From: Porphyromonadaceae bacterium UBA4262
GTDB taxonomy: Bacteria; Bacteroidota; Bacteroidia; Bacteroidales; Muribaculaceae
Length of the DNA: 36,767 nucleotides
Reading direction: 5' to 3'
NCBI GenBank assembly: GCA_002396085.1
Contig: DGWI01000048.1
Coordinates: 188,694-225,460, forward strand
Below, in pieces: positions 1 to 8,496 of the stretch (positions are counted from its first letter, which is position 1; each line of letters begins with the position of its first letter). Under the pieces are notes generated by a model that did no database searches, was not told the origin of the DNA, and saw nothing but the letters and a program-made list of their open reading frames with translations. The position numbers were made by a program, and so were the translations under genes.

Positions 1-2
1 GC

Positions 3-899
3 AACACCATCTGCCCCGTGGGCACTGTGCTGGGCTATGTGGCACGCTTCTCGTGGTTCAAGGTACACTTCGATGCCGACAAGTGCCGCTCGTGCAGCCT
101 GTGCAGCAAGAATTGCAAGGCCAGTTGCATCGACTATAAGACTCACACGGTCGACTACACACGATGTGTGGCTTGTGGCAACTGTCTGGACAAGTGCAAG
201 TTTGACGCGCTGCACTATGGCCACCCCAAGAAGCAAGAGGCCAGAAGCGAGAAGCAAGCACCTGCCACCGATGAGGCACGCCGCGCATTCCTTGTGGGTG
301 GAGCCATCGTCGCTGCCGATGTGGCACTGGCCCAGGCCGGCAAGAAGGTGGACGGGGGTCTGGCCGTCATCGAGGACAAGAAGCAACCCCGCCGCACTCA
401 GCCACTGACACCACCGGGTTCGATCAGTGCCAGCAACATGAGGCGGCACTGCACCGCATGCCAACTGTGCGTGGCGCAGTGCCCCAACGATGTGCTGCGC
501 CCATCTAGCGACCTCAAGACGCTGATGCAACCCACCATGAGTTATGAGCGAGGCTTCTGCCGACCCGAGTGCACCCGCTGCAGCGAGGTGTGCCCCGCTG
601 GCGCCATCCGCCCCATCGATGTGGCCCAGAAGACCTCCATCCAGGTGGGTCATGCCGTGTGGGTGCGCGACAACTGCGTCGTGCTCACCGACGGTGTGGA
701 GTGTGGCAACTGCGCCCGCCACTGCCCCAGCGAGGCCATCATGATGACCCCCAGCGACCCCAACGACGACGAGTCACCCATGGTGCCTGCCGTCGACCGT
801 AGCCGTTGCATTGGCTGTGGTGCCTGCGAGTACGTCTGCCCGGCACGGCCCTTCAGTGCCATCTACATTGAGGGCAACGATGTGCATTCGAGCATCTAG
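3..899 (+). CDS. polyferredoxin, 5'-truncated (NapH/NapG-like 4Fe-4S protein)
   Basis: The frame is open to the left edge, reading NTICPVGTVLG, the kind of sequence found at the end of the membrane part of NapH/NosR-like proteins, so the real start lies outside the window. The visible part has about six 4Fe-4S cysteine clusters: CRSCSLCSKNC and CVACGNCLDKC first, then CTACQLCVAQCP, CRPECTRCSEVCP, a cluster around CGNCARHCP, and CIGCGACEYVCP near the end. Between the second and third clusters is an Arg-Arg pair followed by a hydrophobic stretch (ARRAFLVGGAIVAADVALA), like an internal Tat signal or membrane anchor. The protein should pass electrons at the membrane. It is followed after 74 bases by a Tat-exported aldo/keto reductase with its own ferredoxin tail, so the two probably form a redox pair. 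The electron donor and final substrate cannot be told from sequence. Confidence 0.85.
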   Translation, partial: NTICPVGTVLGYVARFSWFKVHFDADKCRSCSLCSKNCKASCIDYKTHTVDYTRCVACGNCLDKCKFDALHYGHPKKQEARSEKQAPATDEARRAFLVGGAIVAADVALAQAGKKVDGGLAVIEDKKQPRRTQPLTPPGSISASNMRRHCTACQLCVAQCPNDVLRPSSDLKTLMQPTMSYERGFCRPECTRCSEVCPAGAIRPIDVAQKTSIQVGHAVWVRDNCVVLTDGVECGNCARHCPSEAIMMTPSDPNDDESPMVPAVDRSRCIGCGACEYVCPARPFSAIYIEGNDVHSSI

Positions 900-933
900 A
901 AGCAAGAATCAAGAGACAAGTATTTGTTCAGTG

Positions 934-954
934 GGCCTCGGTTCCGCCGAGGCC
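934..954 (+). promoter_or_regulatory. intercistronic hairpin
   Basis: GGCCTCGG and CCGAGGCC flank a 5-base loop in the 74-base gap between the polyferredoxin and the reductase. There is no T-run after it, so it is more likely an mRNA-stabilising or attenuating hairpin than a full terminator. The two genes are probably co-transcribed. Confidence 0.4.
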
Positions 955-973
955 ACCCCAAACAAAAAGAAAA

Positions 974-2401
974 ATGACCAACAAGCACAACATATCGCGC
1001 CGCAGTTTTCTCAAGACCCTGGGACTGGGCACCATGGCGGTGTCCACACCAGCCATCGTCGGTTGCGCCAGCGGCGAGCGCAACACCACCGACACCGAGC
1101 CCCCCGTGGGCAAAATGACCTATCGCAAGAACCCCAAGACCGGCGAGCAAGTGTCGCTGCTGGGCTACGGCATGATGCGTCTGCCCACCGTCAACGACGG
1201 TTCGGCCCGCGAGGATGGCGACAACGAGATTGACCAAGATATGGTCAACCGTCAAGTGGACTATGCCATCAAGCACGGTGTCAACTACTTCGACACATCG
1301 CCAGCCTATTGTCAGGGCAAGAGCGAGCATTGCACCGGCATCGCTCTTGCGCGGCACAAGCGTGAGGAATTCTTCATCGCCACCAAACTCTCCAACTTCA
1401 GCCCCGACACCTGGAGTCGAGAGGCAAGCATAGCCATGTTCCAGAACTCGCTCAAGGAGTTGCAGGTCGACTACATCGACTACTTGCTGCTGCACGGCAT
1501 CGGCATGGGCGAGGATGGCATGGAGGAGTATAAAGAGCGATATGTCAGCAATGGCATACTCAACTATCTAGTCGACCAGCGCGAGAAAGGAATCATTCGC
1601 AACCTGGGATTCAGCTATCATGGCGACATCGCCGTGTTCGACTACCTGCTCCAAATGCAAGACAACGGTGAGATTCAGTGGGACTTCGTGCAGATTGAGT
1701 TGAACTATCTGGACTGGAAGTATGCCAAGCAAATCAATGAGCGCAACACCGATGCCGAGTACCTGTACGGAGAACTCACCAAGCGCAACATTCCCGCCGT
1801 GATTATGGAGCCATTGTTGGGCGGTCGACTGGCCAAACTGCCCGACCCGCTGGCCAAGAAATTGCTTGAACGTGACCCCGAGCATACTGTCGCCTCATGG
1901 GCATTCCGATATGCCGGCACACCACAGGGCGTGCTCACTGTGCTCAGTGGCATGACCAAGATGCAGCACCTCAAAGAGAACTTGGGCACCTACTGCCCGC
2001 TCAAGCCACTCACCGAGCAAGAAATGCGATGGCTCGACACCGAGCTGGCTGGCGAACTCATGAGTTACAACACCATCCCTTGCAACGACTGCAAGTACTG
2101 CATGCCATGTCCCTACGGCATCGACATCCCCGCCATCTTTGTCCACTACAACAAGTGCTTGACCGAGGGTAATGTCATCCGCGAGGCACAGAGCAGTGAG
2201 TATGGCAAGGCAAGGCGTGCCTTCCTCATCGGCTACGACCGCAGCGTGCCGCGTTTGCGCCAAGCCGACCACTGCATCGGTTGCGGACAGTGCCAGTCGC
2301 ACTGCCCGCAGCGCATCCGCATCCCGCAAGAGTTGCACCGCATCGCCCAGTATGTCGAGGCCATCAAGCAGGGCCAAGATGCCCCCGATGACAACCGATA
2401 A
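974..2401 (+). CDS. Tat-exported aldo/keto reductase with C-terminal ferredoxin domain
   Basis: The N-terminus has a twin-arginine signal (SRRSFLK) followed by a hydrophobic stretch ending in IVGC, which fits a lipobox, so the protein is probably exported folded and perhaps lipid-anchored. The core is an aldo/keto reductase barrel: the FDTSPAY segment carries the catalytic Asp and Tyr, the Lys is in FFIATKLS, and the His is in LLLHGIG. The C-terminus has CNDCKYCMPCP and then CIGCGQCQSHCP, giving sites for iron-sulfur clusters. Family members of this type are common in Bacteroidales and are annotated only as 4Fe-4S aldo/keto reductases; the substrate is unknown. Coupling to the preceding polyferredoxin suggests electrons reach the active site through clusters rather than only from NADPH; this is inference. 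Confidence 0.88.
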   Translation: MTNKHNISRRSFLKTLGLGTMAVSTPAIVGCASGERNTTDTEPPVGKMTYRKNPKTGEQVSLLGYGMMRLPTVNDGSAREDGDNEIDQDMVNRQVDYAIKHGVNYFDTSPAYCQGKSEHCTGIALARHKREEFFIATKLSNFSPDTWSREASIAMFQNSLKELQVDYIDYLLLHGIGMGEDGMEEYKERYVSNGILNYLVDQREKGIIRNLGFSYHGDIAVFDYLLQMQDNGEIQWDFVQIELNYLDWKYAKQINERNTDAEYLYGELTKRNIPAVIMEPLLGGRLAKLPDPLAKKLLERDPEHTVASWAFRYAGTPQGVLTVLSGMTKMQHLKENLGTYCPLKPLTEQEMRWLDTELAGELMSYNTIPCNDCKYCMPCPYGIDIPAIFVHYNKCLTEGNVIREAQSSEYGKARRAFLIGYDRSVPRLRQADHCIGCGQCQSHCPQRIRIPQELHRIAQYVEAIKQGQDAPDDNR

Positions 2402-2420
2402 CCTCACAGCAACGTAAAGA

Positions 2421-2452
2421 ACACGCGCCTGACTTCACAGCCAGGCGCGTGT
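2421..2452. terminator. strong hairpin, possible bidirectional terminator
   Basis: A perfect 11-base stem (ACACGCGCCTG / CAGGCGCGTGT) with a 10-base loop lies 20 bases after the reductase stop. On the plus strand no T-run follows. On the minus strand the hairpin is followed by TTCTTTACGTT, which is more terminator-like, so it could also end a minus-strand transcript. Confidence 0.6.
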
Positions 2453-2546
2453 CGCATCGAATTCAACTTACTGATTAATATCAAAACATTGTGTGCTAAT
2501 CATGGCATCAGAATGGGTTGATGAGACTTCTCGTCGATTGACAATG

Positions 2547-2554
2547 CAAAGGTA
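2547..2554 (-). promoter_or_regulatory. orphan minus-strand -7 element (TACCTTTG)
   Basis: CAAAGGTA on the plus strand is TACCTTTG on the minus strand and fits the Bacteroidetes TAnnTTTG -7 motif. No minus-strand gene lies downstream; the hairpin at 2421-2452 is about 95 bases further on. I see no good -33 TTTG at the normal spacing. The rest of the 2402-2734 spacer is AT-rich and holds no convincing gene. Confidence 0.35.
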
Positions 2555-2638
2555 GCAGACCGATGCGCCAAAACATGGCACATCGGGGCAAAAAAAGATT
2601 TTTTTGCCCTTTTCGGTGGCTCTGTCAAGAAAAAGCAC

Positions 2639-2646
2639 TAACTTTG
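2639..2646 (+). promoter_or_regulatory. -7 promoter element for the Rel/SpoT gene (TAACTTTG)
   Basis: TAACTTTG matches the Bacteroidetes TAnnTTTG consensus and lies 88 bases before the chosen start of the (p)ppGpp enzyme gene. No clear TTTG is seen at the -33 spacing. Confidence 0.6.
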
Positions 2647-2734
2647 CATCTTGGATAATCTGCCCCGCCTGGCAATGCGGCTTGAATCTTGACGCCAGCA
2701 CTGGCTGGCGGTGGCAGACTGAATGCTATTGCCT

Positions 2735-4987
2735 ATGACTACCCCCACCCAGTTGACTCCCCAACAAGAGGAAGCGATGATTGGCAACGCCTATCAGCGG
2801 CTGCTCGACGGATATCTGCGCAGCAACCACCGCAAGAAGGTCGACATCATCGACAAAGCCTTCCGCTTTGCCCGCGATGCGCATCAGGGCATCAGGCGGC
2901 GTTCGGGCGAGCCCTATATCATGCACCCCATTGCCGTGGCCACCATCGTGAGCCAGGAAATCGGACTAGGTTCGACCTCAATCTGTTCCGCTCTGTTGCA
3001 CGATGTGGTCGAGGACACCGACTACACCGTCGAGGACATCGAAGCCCAGTTTGGCAAGAAGATAGCCCAGATTGTGGACGGACTGACCAAGATATCGGGC
3101 GGCATCTTCGGTGACATGGCCTCGGCACAGGCCGAGAACTTCCGCAAACTACTGCTGACCATGAGCGACGACATCCGCGTGGTGCTCGTCAAGATGGCCG
3201 ACCGCCTGCACAACATGCGCACACTGCAGTCGATGCCGCCGCAAAAGCAGTACAAGATTGCCGGCGAGACACTCTACATCTACGCTCCACTGGCTCACCG
3301 CCTGGGACTGTTCGCCATCAAGACCGAGCTCGAGGACCTGAGTTTCAAGTATGAGCACCCCGACGCACACGCACGCATCGAGCAACAACTGGCGCTGAGC
3401 GAGGCCAAGCGCAACGAACTGTTCGCCAAGTTCTCGGCACCCATCCGCGAGCGGCTCGAGGCCATGGGGCTTAAATATGAATTCCGCGCACGCGTCAAGT
3501 CGTGCTACAGCATCTGGAAGAAGATGGAGACCAAGCACATCCCCTTTGAGGAAGTGTATGACCTCTATGCGGCGCGCATCGTCTTTGAGTGCGACAAAGA
3601 GGCCGACGAGAAGCGCATCTGCTGGAACATCTACAGCGAGATTACCGACCTCTACCGCCTGCACCCCGACCGTGTGCGCGACTGGATCAGCACCCCCAAG
3701 GCCAACGGATACCGCGCCCTGCACATCACCGTCATGGGACCCGATGGCAACTGGGTGGAGGTGCAGATACGCAGCCGACACATGGACGACATCGCCGAGC
3801 GCGGATTTGCCGCACACTGGAAGTACAAGATTGGCGAGGGCGAGGAAGAGAGCGAACTGGCTGCCTGGCTACAGACCATCGAGGACATCCTCAAGAACCC
3901 CGAACCCAATGCACTTGACTTTCTCGACACCATCAAACTCAACCTGTTTGCCAGCGAGATTGTTGTTTTCACCCCCAAGGGCGAAACCATCACGCTGCCC
4001 AAGGACGCATCGGTGCTTGACATGGCGTTCATGCTCCACACCGAACTGGGCACACACTGCATCGCCGGAAAGGTCAACCACAAACTAGTGCCCATGTCAC
4101 ACCGCCTGGCTAGTGGCGACCAGGTCGAGGTGCTCACATCACACTCACAGCAGCCCAAGCCCGACTGGGACAAATTCCTGGTCACTGCCAAGGGCAAGTC
4201 ACGACTCAGGGCAGCACTCAAGCACGACCGCCGCATCATCATTGACCGCGGTGAGCGACGGTTGCAGACCCTGCTGGCCGAGCACGACCTGGAGCCCAAC
4301 AGCGAGGTGCTTTCGCGCATCATCAGTGCCGAACATGCACAGAACAAGGAAGACCTCTACTACATGATTGGCAACGATGAGATCACCCTCAGCGACCAAT
4401 TGCTCAAGGGCATCCTGCCACATCAGGGTGGAGGCAACGTGTTCACGCGCCTGTGGCGCAACCCCTTCGGCGGCAAGACCAAGAAGCCCGACAAAGCCGA
4501 CAACGACACTGCCGAGCAAGAACAAAAAATCGACACCAAGAAGGTGTATGTCCTCAAGTCGCAGAATGGTGTGGGCAACTACACCATCGCATCGTGCTGC
4601 CACCCCATCCCGGGCGACGACGTGGTGGGATATGTCAACGAGGCCAACGAGGTGATTGTGCACAAACTCGACTGCCCCACGGCAATGCGACTCAAGAGCG
4701 TTGACGGCGGGCGGCTGGTCCAGACCCGTTGGGACGCCAGCAGCGCACGGTTCCCTGCATCAATCCATGTCGAGGGAATCGACCGTCTGGGCATCTTGCA
4801 AGAAATCATCTACATCATCTCGACCAACATGGCCATCAACATGAGGGCACTCAACATCCGTGCCGACCAGGGCGTGTTCAAGTGCGACCTCAATGTGCTC
4901 ATCGCCGACACCAATGTGGTCACCAACCTGTGCAAGCGTCTCAAGCGCGTCAAGGGGGTAAACTCGGCAACACGTGTTAACAATTGA
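2735..4987 (+). CDS. bifunctional (p)ppGpp synthetase/hydrolase (Rel/SpoT)
   Basis: This 750-residue protein has the full Rel/SpoT layout. The N-terminal HD hydrolase domain keeps His50, His89-Asp90 and Asp156 (LLHDVVED and MADRLHN). The synthetase domain has RARVKSCYSIWKKM, YDLYAARIVF, ANGYRALH near 323-330 and the catalytic Glu in VEVQIRS. The loop that distinguishes bifunctional enzymes reads RVRD at 313-316, a basic form like RFKD of Rel rather than the acidic ExDD of RelA. A TGS domain (VFTPKGETITL onward) and a C-terminal ACT domain follow. It makes and degrades the stringent-response alarmone in the cytoplasm. I chose the ATG at 2735; an in-frame ATG four codons earlier (2723) is possible. 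The gene is followed after 64 bases by a PgpH-like protein. Confidence 0.96.
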   Translation: MTTPTQLTPQQEEAMIGNAYQRLLDGYLRSNHRKKVDIIDKAFRFARDAHQGIRRRSGEPYIMHPIAVATIVSQEIGLGSTSICSALLHDVVEDTDYTVEDIEAQFGKKIAQIVDGLTKISGGIFGDMASAQAENFRKLLLTMSDDIRVVLVKMADRLHNMRTLQSMPPQKQYKIAGETLYIYAPLAHRLGLFAIKTELEDLSFKYEHPDAHARIEQQLALSEAKRNELFAKFSAPIRERLEAMGLKYEFRARVKSCYSIWKKMETKHIPFEEVYDLYAARIVFECDKEADEKRICWNIYSEITDLYRLHPDRVRDWISTPKANGYRALHITVMGPDGNWVEVQIRSRHMDDIAERGFAAHWKYKIGEGEEESELAAWLQTIEDILKNPEPNALDFLDTIKLNLFASEIVVFTPKGETITLPKDASVLDMAFMLHTELGTHCIAGKVNHKLVPMSHRLASGDQVEVLTSHSQQPKPDWDKFLVTAKGKSRLRAALKHDRRIIIDRGERRLQTLLAEHDLEPNSEVLSRIISAEHAQNKEDLYYMIGNDEITLSDQLLKGILPHQGGGNVFTRLWRNPFGGKTKKPDKADNDTAEQEQKIDTKKVYVLKSQNGVGNYTIASCCHPIPGDDVVGYVNEANEVIVHKLDCPTAMRLKSVDGGRLVQTRWDASSARFPASIHVEGIDRLGILQEIIYIISTNMAINMRALNIRADQGVFKCDLNVLIADTNVVTNLCKRLKRVKGVNSATRVNN

Positions 4988-5051
4988 GATACAAAAAACT
5001 TGCAAGTCAGTTCATTATTCATTCTTATTTATTATTCTCAATTAACCAAGG

Positions 5052-7145
5052 ATGACTCGAAACAGCAAACATAGTCTGATTGTCGCACTGATGATGATGG
5101 CAGGAGTGATTCTCATCGCACTCTCACTGCCACACAACACCGAGCAGATGGACACACTGCTCTCGCACGAGGTGGGCAAGCCCTGGCGAAACCCCACGCT
5201 CATTGCGCCATTCGACATTCCCATCGAGTTTGACGAGCAGACCAAGCAGGAAATCACCGACAGTGTCGATGCCAACTTTGTGCATCTCTACAAGCACAAC
5301 AACCAACTGGGCGACCAAAAGGTGGTCCTGCTCAACAAAGCACTGTCCAACCAGCCGTCACTGCCCGCCTCTGTCCGATATCAGGTGGTCAACCAACTGG
5401 CACAAATCTACCTGGATGGCATCATCGACAACGACGCATACGAGAAAATCAAAGCCGGCAAGATGACGCAGGTGAGTATACTCGATGGCACCGAGTCGAC
5501 TGCCATCTCCACAGCACAGATGCACTCGGTCAAGCAGGCTTATGCACAAATCGACTCGATGCTTGCAGGCTCTCCCTACCAGGAGATCGTCAGGCAAGTG
5601 GGGCTCAATAGCTATCTGGAACCGAACTACACCATCGACAAGGAGGAGGATGCCAAATGGTATAACGACGCGCTCAACACCGCACTCACGCCACCCACCA
5701 ACAACATGGTGCAGATGGGCGAGGCCATCATCTTCACCGGAAATGTCGTCACTCCCGAGAAGGATGCCATCATCAAGACCTACCAGCGCATGCTCGAAGA
5801 GAATGTCAAGAAACGCACGGGCTCGGACGACTACACTCTGCTGGGACAAGTGGTCATTGTGACCATCTTGTTCGTAGTGTTCTATGTCTTTGCACGATTG
5901 ATGCGCCCACGGGTGTTCTCCAACATGCGCCGCATGACCTTCCTCATCACCTTCATGACACTGATGATCGTGGCTGTGTTGTGGATTGTCAAGTTCAGGC
6001 CCAACTACCTGTATCTCATCCCATTTGCGATGACACCCATCATCGTGAGCACATTCTTTGATGCACGCACATCGTTCTTTGTACACCTCATCGTAGTGCT
6101 CATCTGTTCGCTCGTGGCACGCGAGCAGGCTGCATTCATCATCATGCAGTTTCTGGTGGGCTCAGTGGCCATCGCGTCGATGCAAGAGCTCACCCGCCGC
6201 TCACAACTGGTGCGTTGTGCCGCACTCATCTTCATCACCTATTGCGTCTCGTTTGTGGCACTCGAACTGGTGCGTGGCATCGACATCCAGAATGTCGACT
6301 GGCACTACTTCATCTACTTTGCCGTCAACTGTGTGGTGCTCTCGTTTGCCTATGTCGGCATCTTTGTTGTCGAGAAGATTTTCGGCTTCACCTCGACCGT
6401 CACCCTCGTCGAGTTGAGCGACATCAACACGCCCGTGTTGCGCCAGTTGGCCGAGAATTGCCCCGGCACCTTCCAGCACGCACTGCAGGTGGCCAACATC
6501 GCCTCTGAGGCGGCCGTCAAGATCGGTGCCAGCCCGCAACTGGTGCGTGCCGGAGCGCTGTATCACGACATCGGCAAGGTTGAGAACCCGGCATTCTTCA
6601 CCGAGAATCAGATGGGGGTCAACCCGCACGATGCCCTGGCTCCCGAGCAGAGCGCACGCATCGTCATCCAGCATGTCACCGATGGTGTGCGCATGGCCGA
6701 GAAAAATCGATTGCCACAGGTCATCAAGGACATGATCTTGCAGCACCACGGCGAGGGAGTGACCAAGTACTTCTACACACAGGCATGCAAGGCCAACCCC
6801 GACGGCGAGGTCGACGCGTCGCTCTACACCTACCCCGGCCCCAACCCACAGTCGCGCGAGGCGGCAATCGTCATGATGGCCGACAGTTGCGAGGCAGCAG
6901 CCAAGAGCCTCAAGAATCACGACGAGGCCACCATACGCAACATGGTCAACCGCATTATCGACAGTCAGGTGGCCGACGGGCTGCTGCGCGAGGCGCCCAT
7001 CAGCTTCCGTGATGTCGAGACCGTCAAGCGCATCTTTGCCGAGCGACTCAAGTCGTTCTACTACACCCGCATCAGTTACCCCGACGACATCCGGCCCAAA
7101 CCACAGGACACCAACGACGCTCCAGTCGTTAAGAATGCTGAATAA
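5052..7145 (+). CDS. 7TM-HD (HDIG) protein, PgpH-like c-di-AMP phosphodiesterase
   Basis: The 697-residue protein starts with one membrane helix (LIVALMMMAGVILIALSLP), then an approximately 240-residue extracytoplasmic region of the 7TM-HDED type, then a block of membrane helices from about residue 265 to 450. The C-terminal cytoplasmic HD domain has FQHALQVA (His476) and LYHDIGK (His505-Asp506), followed by LQHHGEG. This is the architecture of Listeria PgpH, a phosphodiesterase that hydrolyses cyclic di-AMP; (p)ppGpp inhibits PgpH in characterised Gram-positive bacteria. Here the gene directly follows the (p)ppGpp enzyme gene, probably in the same operon. The spacer before it ends in a short heptad-type repeat with TTCTCAATTAA. 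The substrate is inferred from the family. Confidence 0.9.
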   Translation: MTRNSKHSLIVALMMMAGVILIALSLPHNTEQMDTLLSHEVGKPWRNPTLIAPFDIPIEFDEQTKQEITDSVDANFVHLYKHNNQLGDQKVVLLNKALSNQPSLPASVRYQVVNQLAQIYLDGIIDNDAYEKIKAGKMTQVSILDGTESTAISTAQMHSVKQAYAQIDSMLAGSPYQEIVRQVGLNSYLEPNYTIDKEEDAKWYNDALNTALTPPTNNMVQMGEAIIFTGNVVTPEKDAIIKTYQRMLEENVKKRTGSDDYTLLGQVVIVTILFVVFYVFARLMRPRVFSNMRRMTFLITFMTLMIVAVLWIVKFRPNYLYLIPFAMTPIIVSTFFDARTSFFVHLIVVLICSLVAREQAAFIIMQFLVGSVAIASMQELTRRSQLVRCAALIFITYCVSFVALELVRGIDIQNVDWHYFIYFAVNCVVLSFAYVGIFVVEKIFGFTSTVTLVELSDINTPVLRQLAENCPGTFQHALQVANIASEAAVKIGASPQLVRAGALYHDIGKVENPAFFTENQMGVNPHDALAPEQSARIVIQHVTDGVRMAEKNRLPQVIKDMILQHHGEGVTKYFYTQACKANPDGEVDASLYTYPGPNPQSREAAIVMMADSCEAAAKSLKNHDEATIRNMVNRIIDSQVADGLLREAPISFRDVETVKRIFAERLKSFYYTRISYPDDIRPKPQDTNDAPVVKNAE

Positions 7146-7228
7146 TGCACTGGTTCAGGCAATAATGCCATGAATCGTGAGTTATAAATGGTGAGTCCTT
7201 TAAATTTAACGACCGAAGTACTGAACAA

Positions 7229-7720
7229 TTGATCACTCAATACATACTGCTCGTGCTGGGGGTTGCCATGCTGTTGGCGGCTCTGGTACTCTTGTTCCAC
7301 CCCTGGAAGGTGGTGGCGGCCATTCCGGCCTTCTTGGGTATGGTGCTGCTGCACCTCAGTTACTTTATTGCCGTCAAGACAAGTACCTTCCTCTTTTGGG
7401 GCGTAGCGACTGCACTGGTGGCTGGACTTGCCTACATGTCGCCGCCAGGCGAGCCCGACGGACAGCGGGCCAGCAACCTGTACATCGGCTCATCGGCCAT
7501 CGCCGGCTGCCTACTGGGCATGATTGTGGGTGCCCGCATCATGGTGCTGGGGGTGGTGATCGGTACCTTTGTGGGCCAATTGGCATATAGCCGCACTCCT
7601 GCCGGCCGCTGGATGCAGCAACCCATTGCCACCTTTGCACAATATTTTGCGGCCAAGTGCCTCCCCGCCATCGTCGCGGTCGCACAGGTGGGCATCGCCA
7701 TCGAGGGATTCATTATGTAA
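7229..7720 (+). CDS. small integral membrane protein (DUF456-like)
   Basis: About 160 residues, nearly all hydrophobic. Helices are visible around ITQYILLVLGVAMLLAALVLL, VVAAIPAFLGMVLLHLSYFIA and FLFWGVATALVAGLAYM, then two Gly-rich helices (SSAIAGCLLGMIVGARIMVLGVVIGTFVG), an arrangement resembling DUF456 proteins. No enzymatic motif is seen. The start is uncertain: the frame opens with a TTG at 7229, and the next ATG (7268) would cut into the first helix, so the TTG is preferred. A 14-codon reading frame (7188-7232) overlaps this TTG but is probably chance. It sits 83 bases after the PgpH-like gene in the same direction and may be co-transcribed. Confidence 0.7.
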   Translation: MITQYILLVLGVAMLLAALVLLFHPWKVVAAIPAFLGMVLLHLSYFIAVKTSTFLFWGVATALVAGLAYMSPPGEPDGQRASNLYIGSSAIAGCLLGMIVGARIMVLGVVIGTFVGQLAYSRTPAGRWMQQPIATFAQYFAAKCLPAIVAVAQVGIAIEGFIM

Positions 7721-7782
7721 TTTAGAATTTAGAATTAAGAATTAAGCTAGAGCATCTAGAATTTCTAGAACATCTAGAACAA
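7719..7782 (+). repeat. phased 7-base then 9-base degenerate repeats before a start codon
   Basis: Four heptads (AATTTAG, AATTTAG, AATTAAG, AATTAAG) run exactly in phase from 7719 to 7746. They are followed by four nonamers beginning CTAGA or CTAGAG (7747-7782), ending 11 bases before the ATG of the next gene. Confidence 0.85.
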
Positions 7783-7793
7783 GACAATAACAA

Positions 7794-8492
7794 ATGACTA
7801 AACGAATTATACTGATTGCCATCATGGCAGTGATGCTGGGCTTGAGCGGACAGGCACAAGGCAAAATCAAGACCCGCAAGGTGGATTTCAAGCACATCAA
7901 GGAGGTGATTGAGAACCCCAATAACATCTATTATTACCCCAAGTTGATGCGCCAGTTCCAGAGCGACGACACCACCATGACGCTCGAGGCCTACCGCAAC
8001 CTCTACTACGGCTACACCTTCCAGGAGGATTACAACCCCTTCCGCGAGAGTGTCTACAGCAATGTGGTGGAGCAGCTCTACTACAAGCAGCCACACTCGC
8101 GCGCCGAGTGCGACTCGATCGAGAAGTATGCCCGCATGTCGCTCGACGACAACATCTTCGACATGAATCAGATGAAGTATTTCATCTTCTCGCTCAAGGA
8201 GAAGAAGAAATATAACCGCGCCGCCCTGCGGCAGTTCAGGCTCGACCGCCTCATTGCCACCATCATGTCGAGTGGCAAGGGCACCAAGGAGGAGCCCTGG
8301 GTGGTCATCACGCCCGAACATGAGTACAACATCGTCAACTTTCTGGGCTTCCGTGCCACCAACCACGAGGAACTGGGCGATGGCATCGAATACATCACTG
8401 TCGAGCCGGTCGAGGGAAAGAGCACCAAGGGCTTCTACTTCGATGTGAGCCGCATGATGGAGGTCGCAGCCCTCAAGTTCCCCGACATGTAG
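7794..8492 (+). CDS. secreted DUF4919-like protein
   Basis: The 232-residue protein begins with a signal peptide (KRIILIAIMAVMLGLSGQA) with a likely cleavage before Gln. The mature part has EAYRNLYYGYTFQEDYNPF and a C-terminal segment GIEYITVEPVEGKSTKGFYFDVSRMM, matching what I remember of the Bacteroidetes DUF4919 family; the assignment is from memory and not certain. No catalytic motif is evident and the function is unknown. It is probably periplasmic or surface-attached. The esterase gene starts four bases after its stop codon, so the two are co-transcribed and may work on the same envelope process. Confidence 0.75.
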   Translation: MTKRIILIAIMAVMLGLSGQAQGKIKTRKVDFKHIKEVIENPNNIYYYPKLMRQFQSDDTTMTLEAYRNLYYGYTFQEDYNPFRESVYSNVVEQLYYKQPHSRAECDSIEKYARMSLDDNIFDMNQMKYFIFSLKEKKKYNRAALRQFRLDRLIATIMSSGKGTKEEPWVVITPEHEYNIVNFLGFRATNHEELGDGIEYITVEPVEGKSTKGFYFDVSRMMEVAALKFPDM

Positions 8493-8496
8493 AACA

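Noticed and set aside
2468..2701. 77-codon minus-strand frame between the reductase and Rel/SpoT genes
   Set aside because: No family resemblance; it starts inside the Rel/SpoT promoter region and is Cys/Phe-rich, as expected from random AT-rich sequence.
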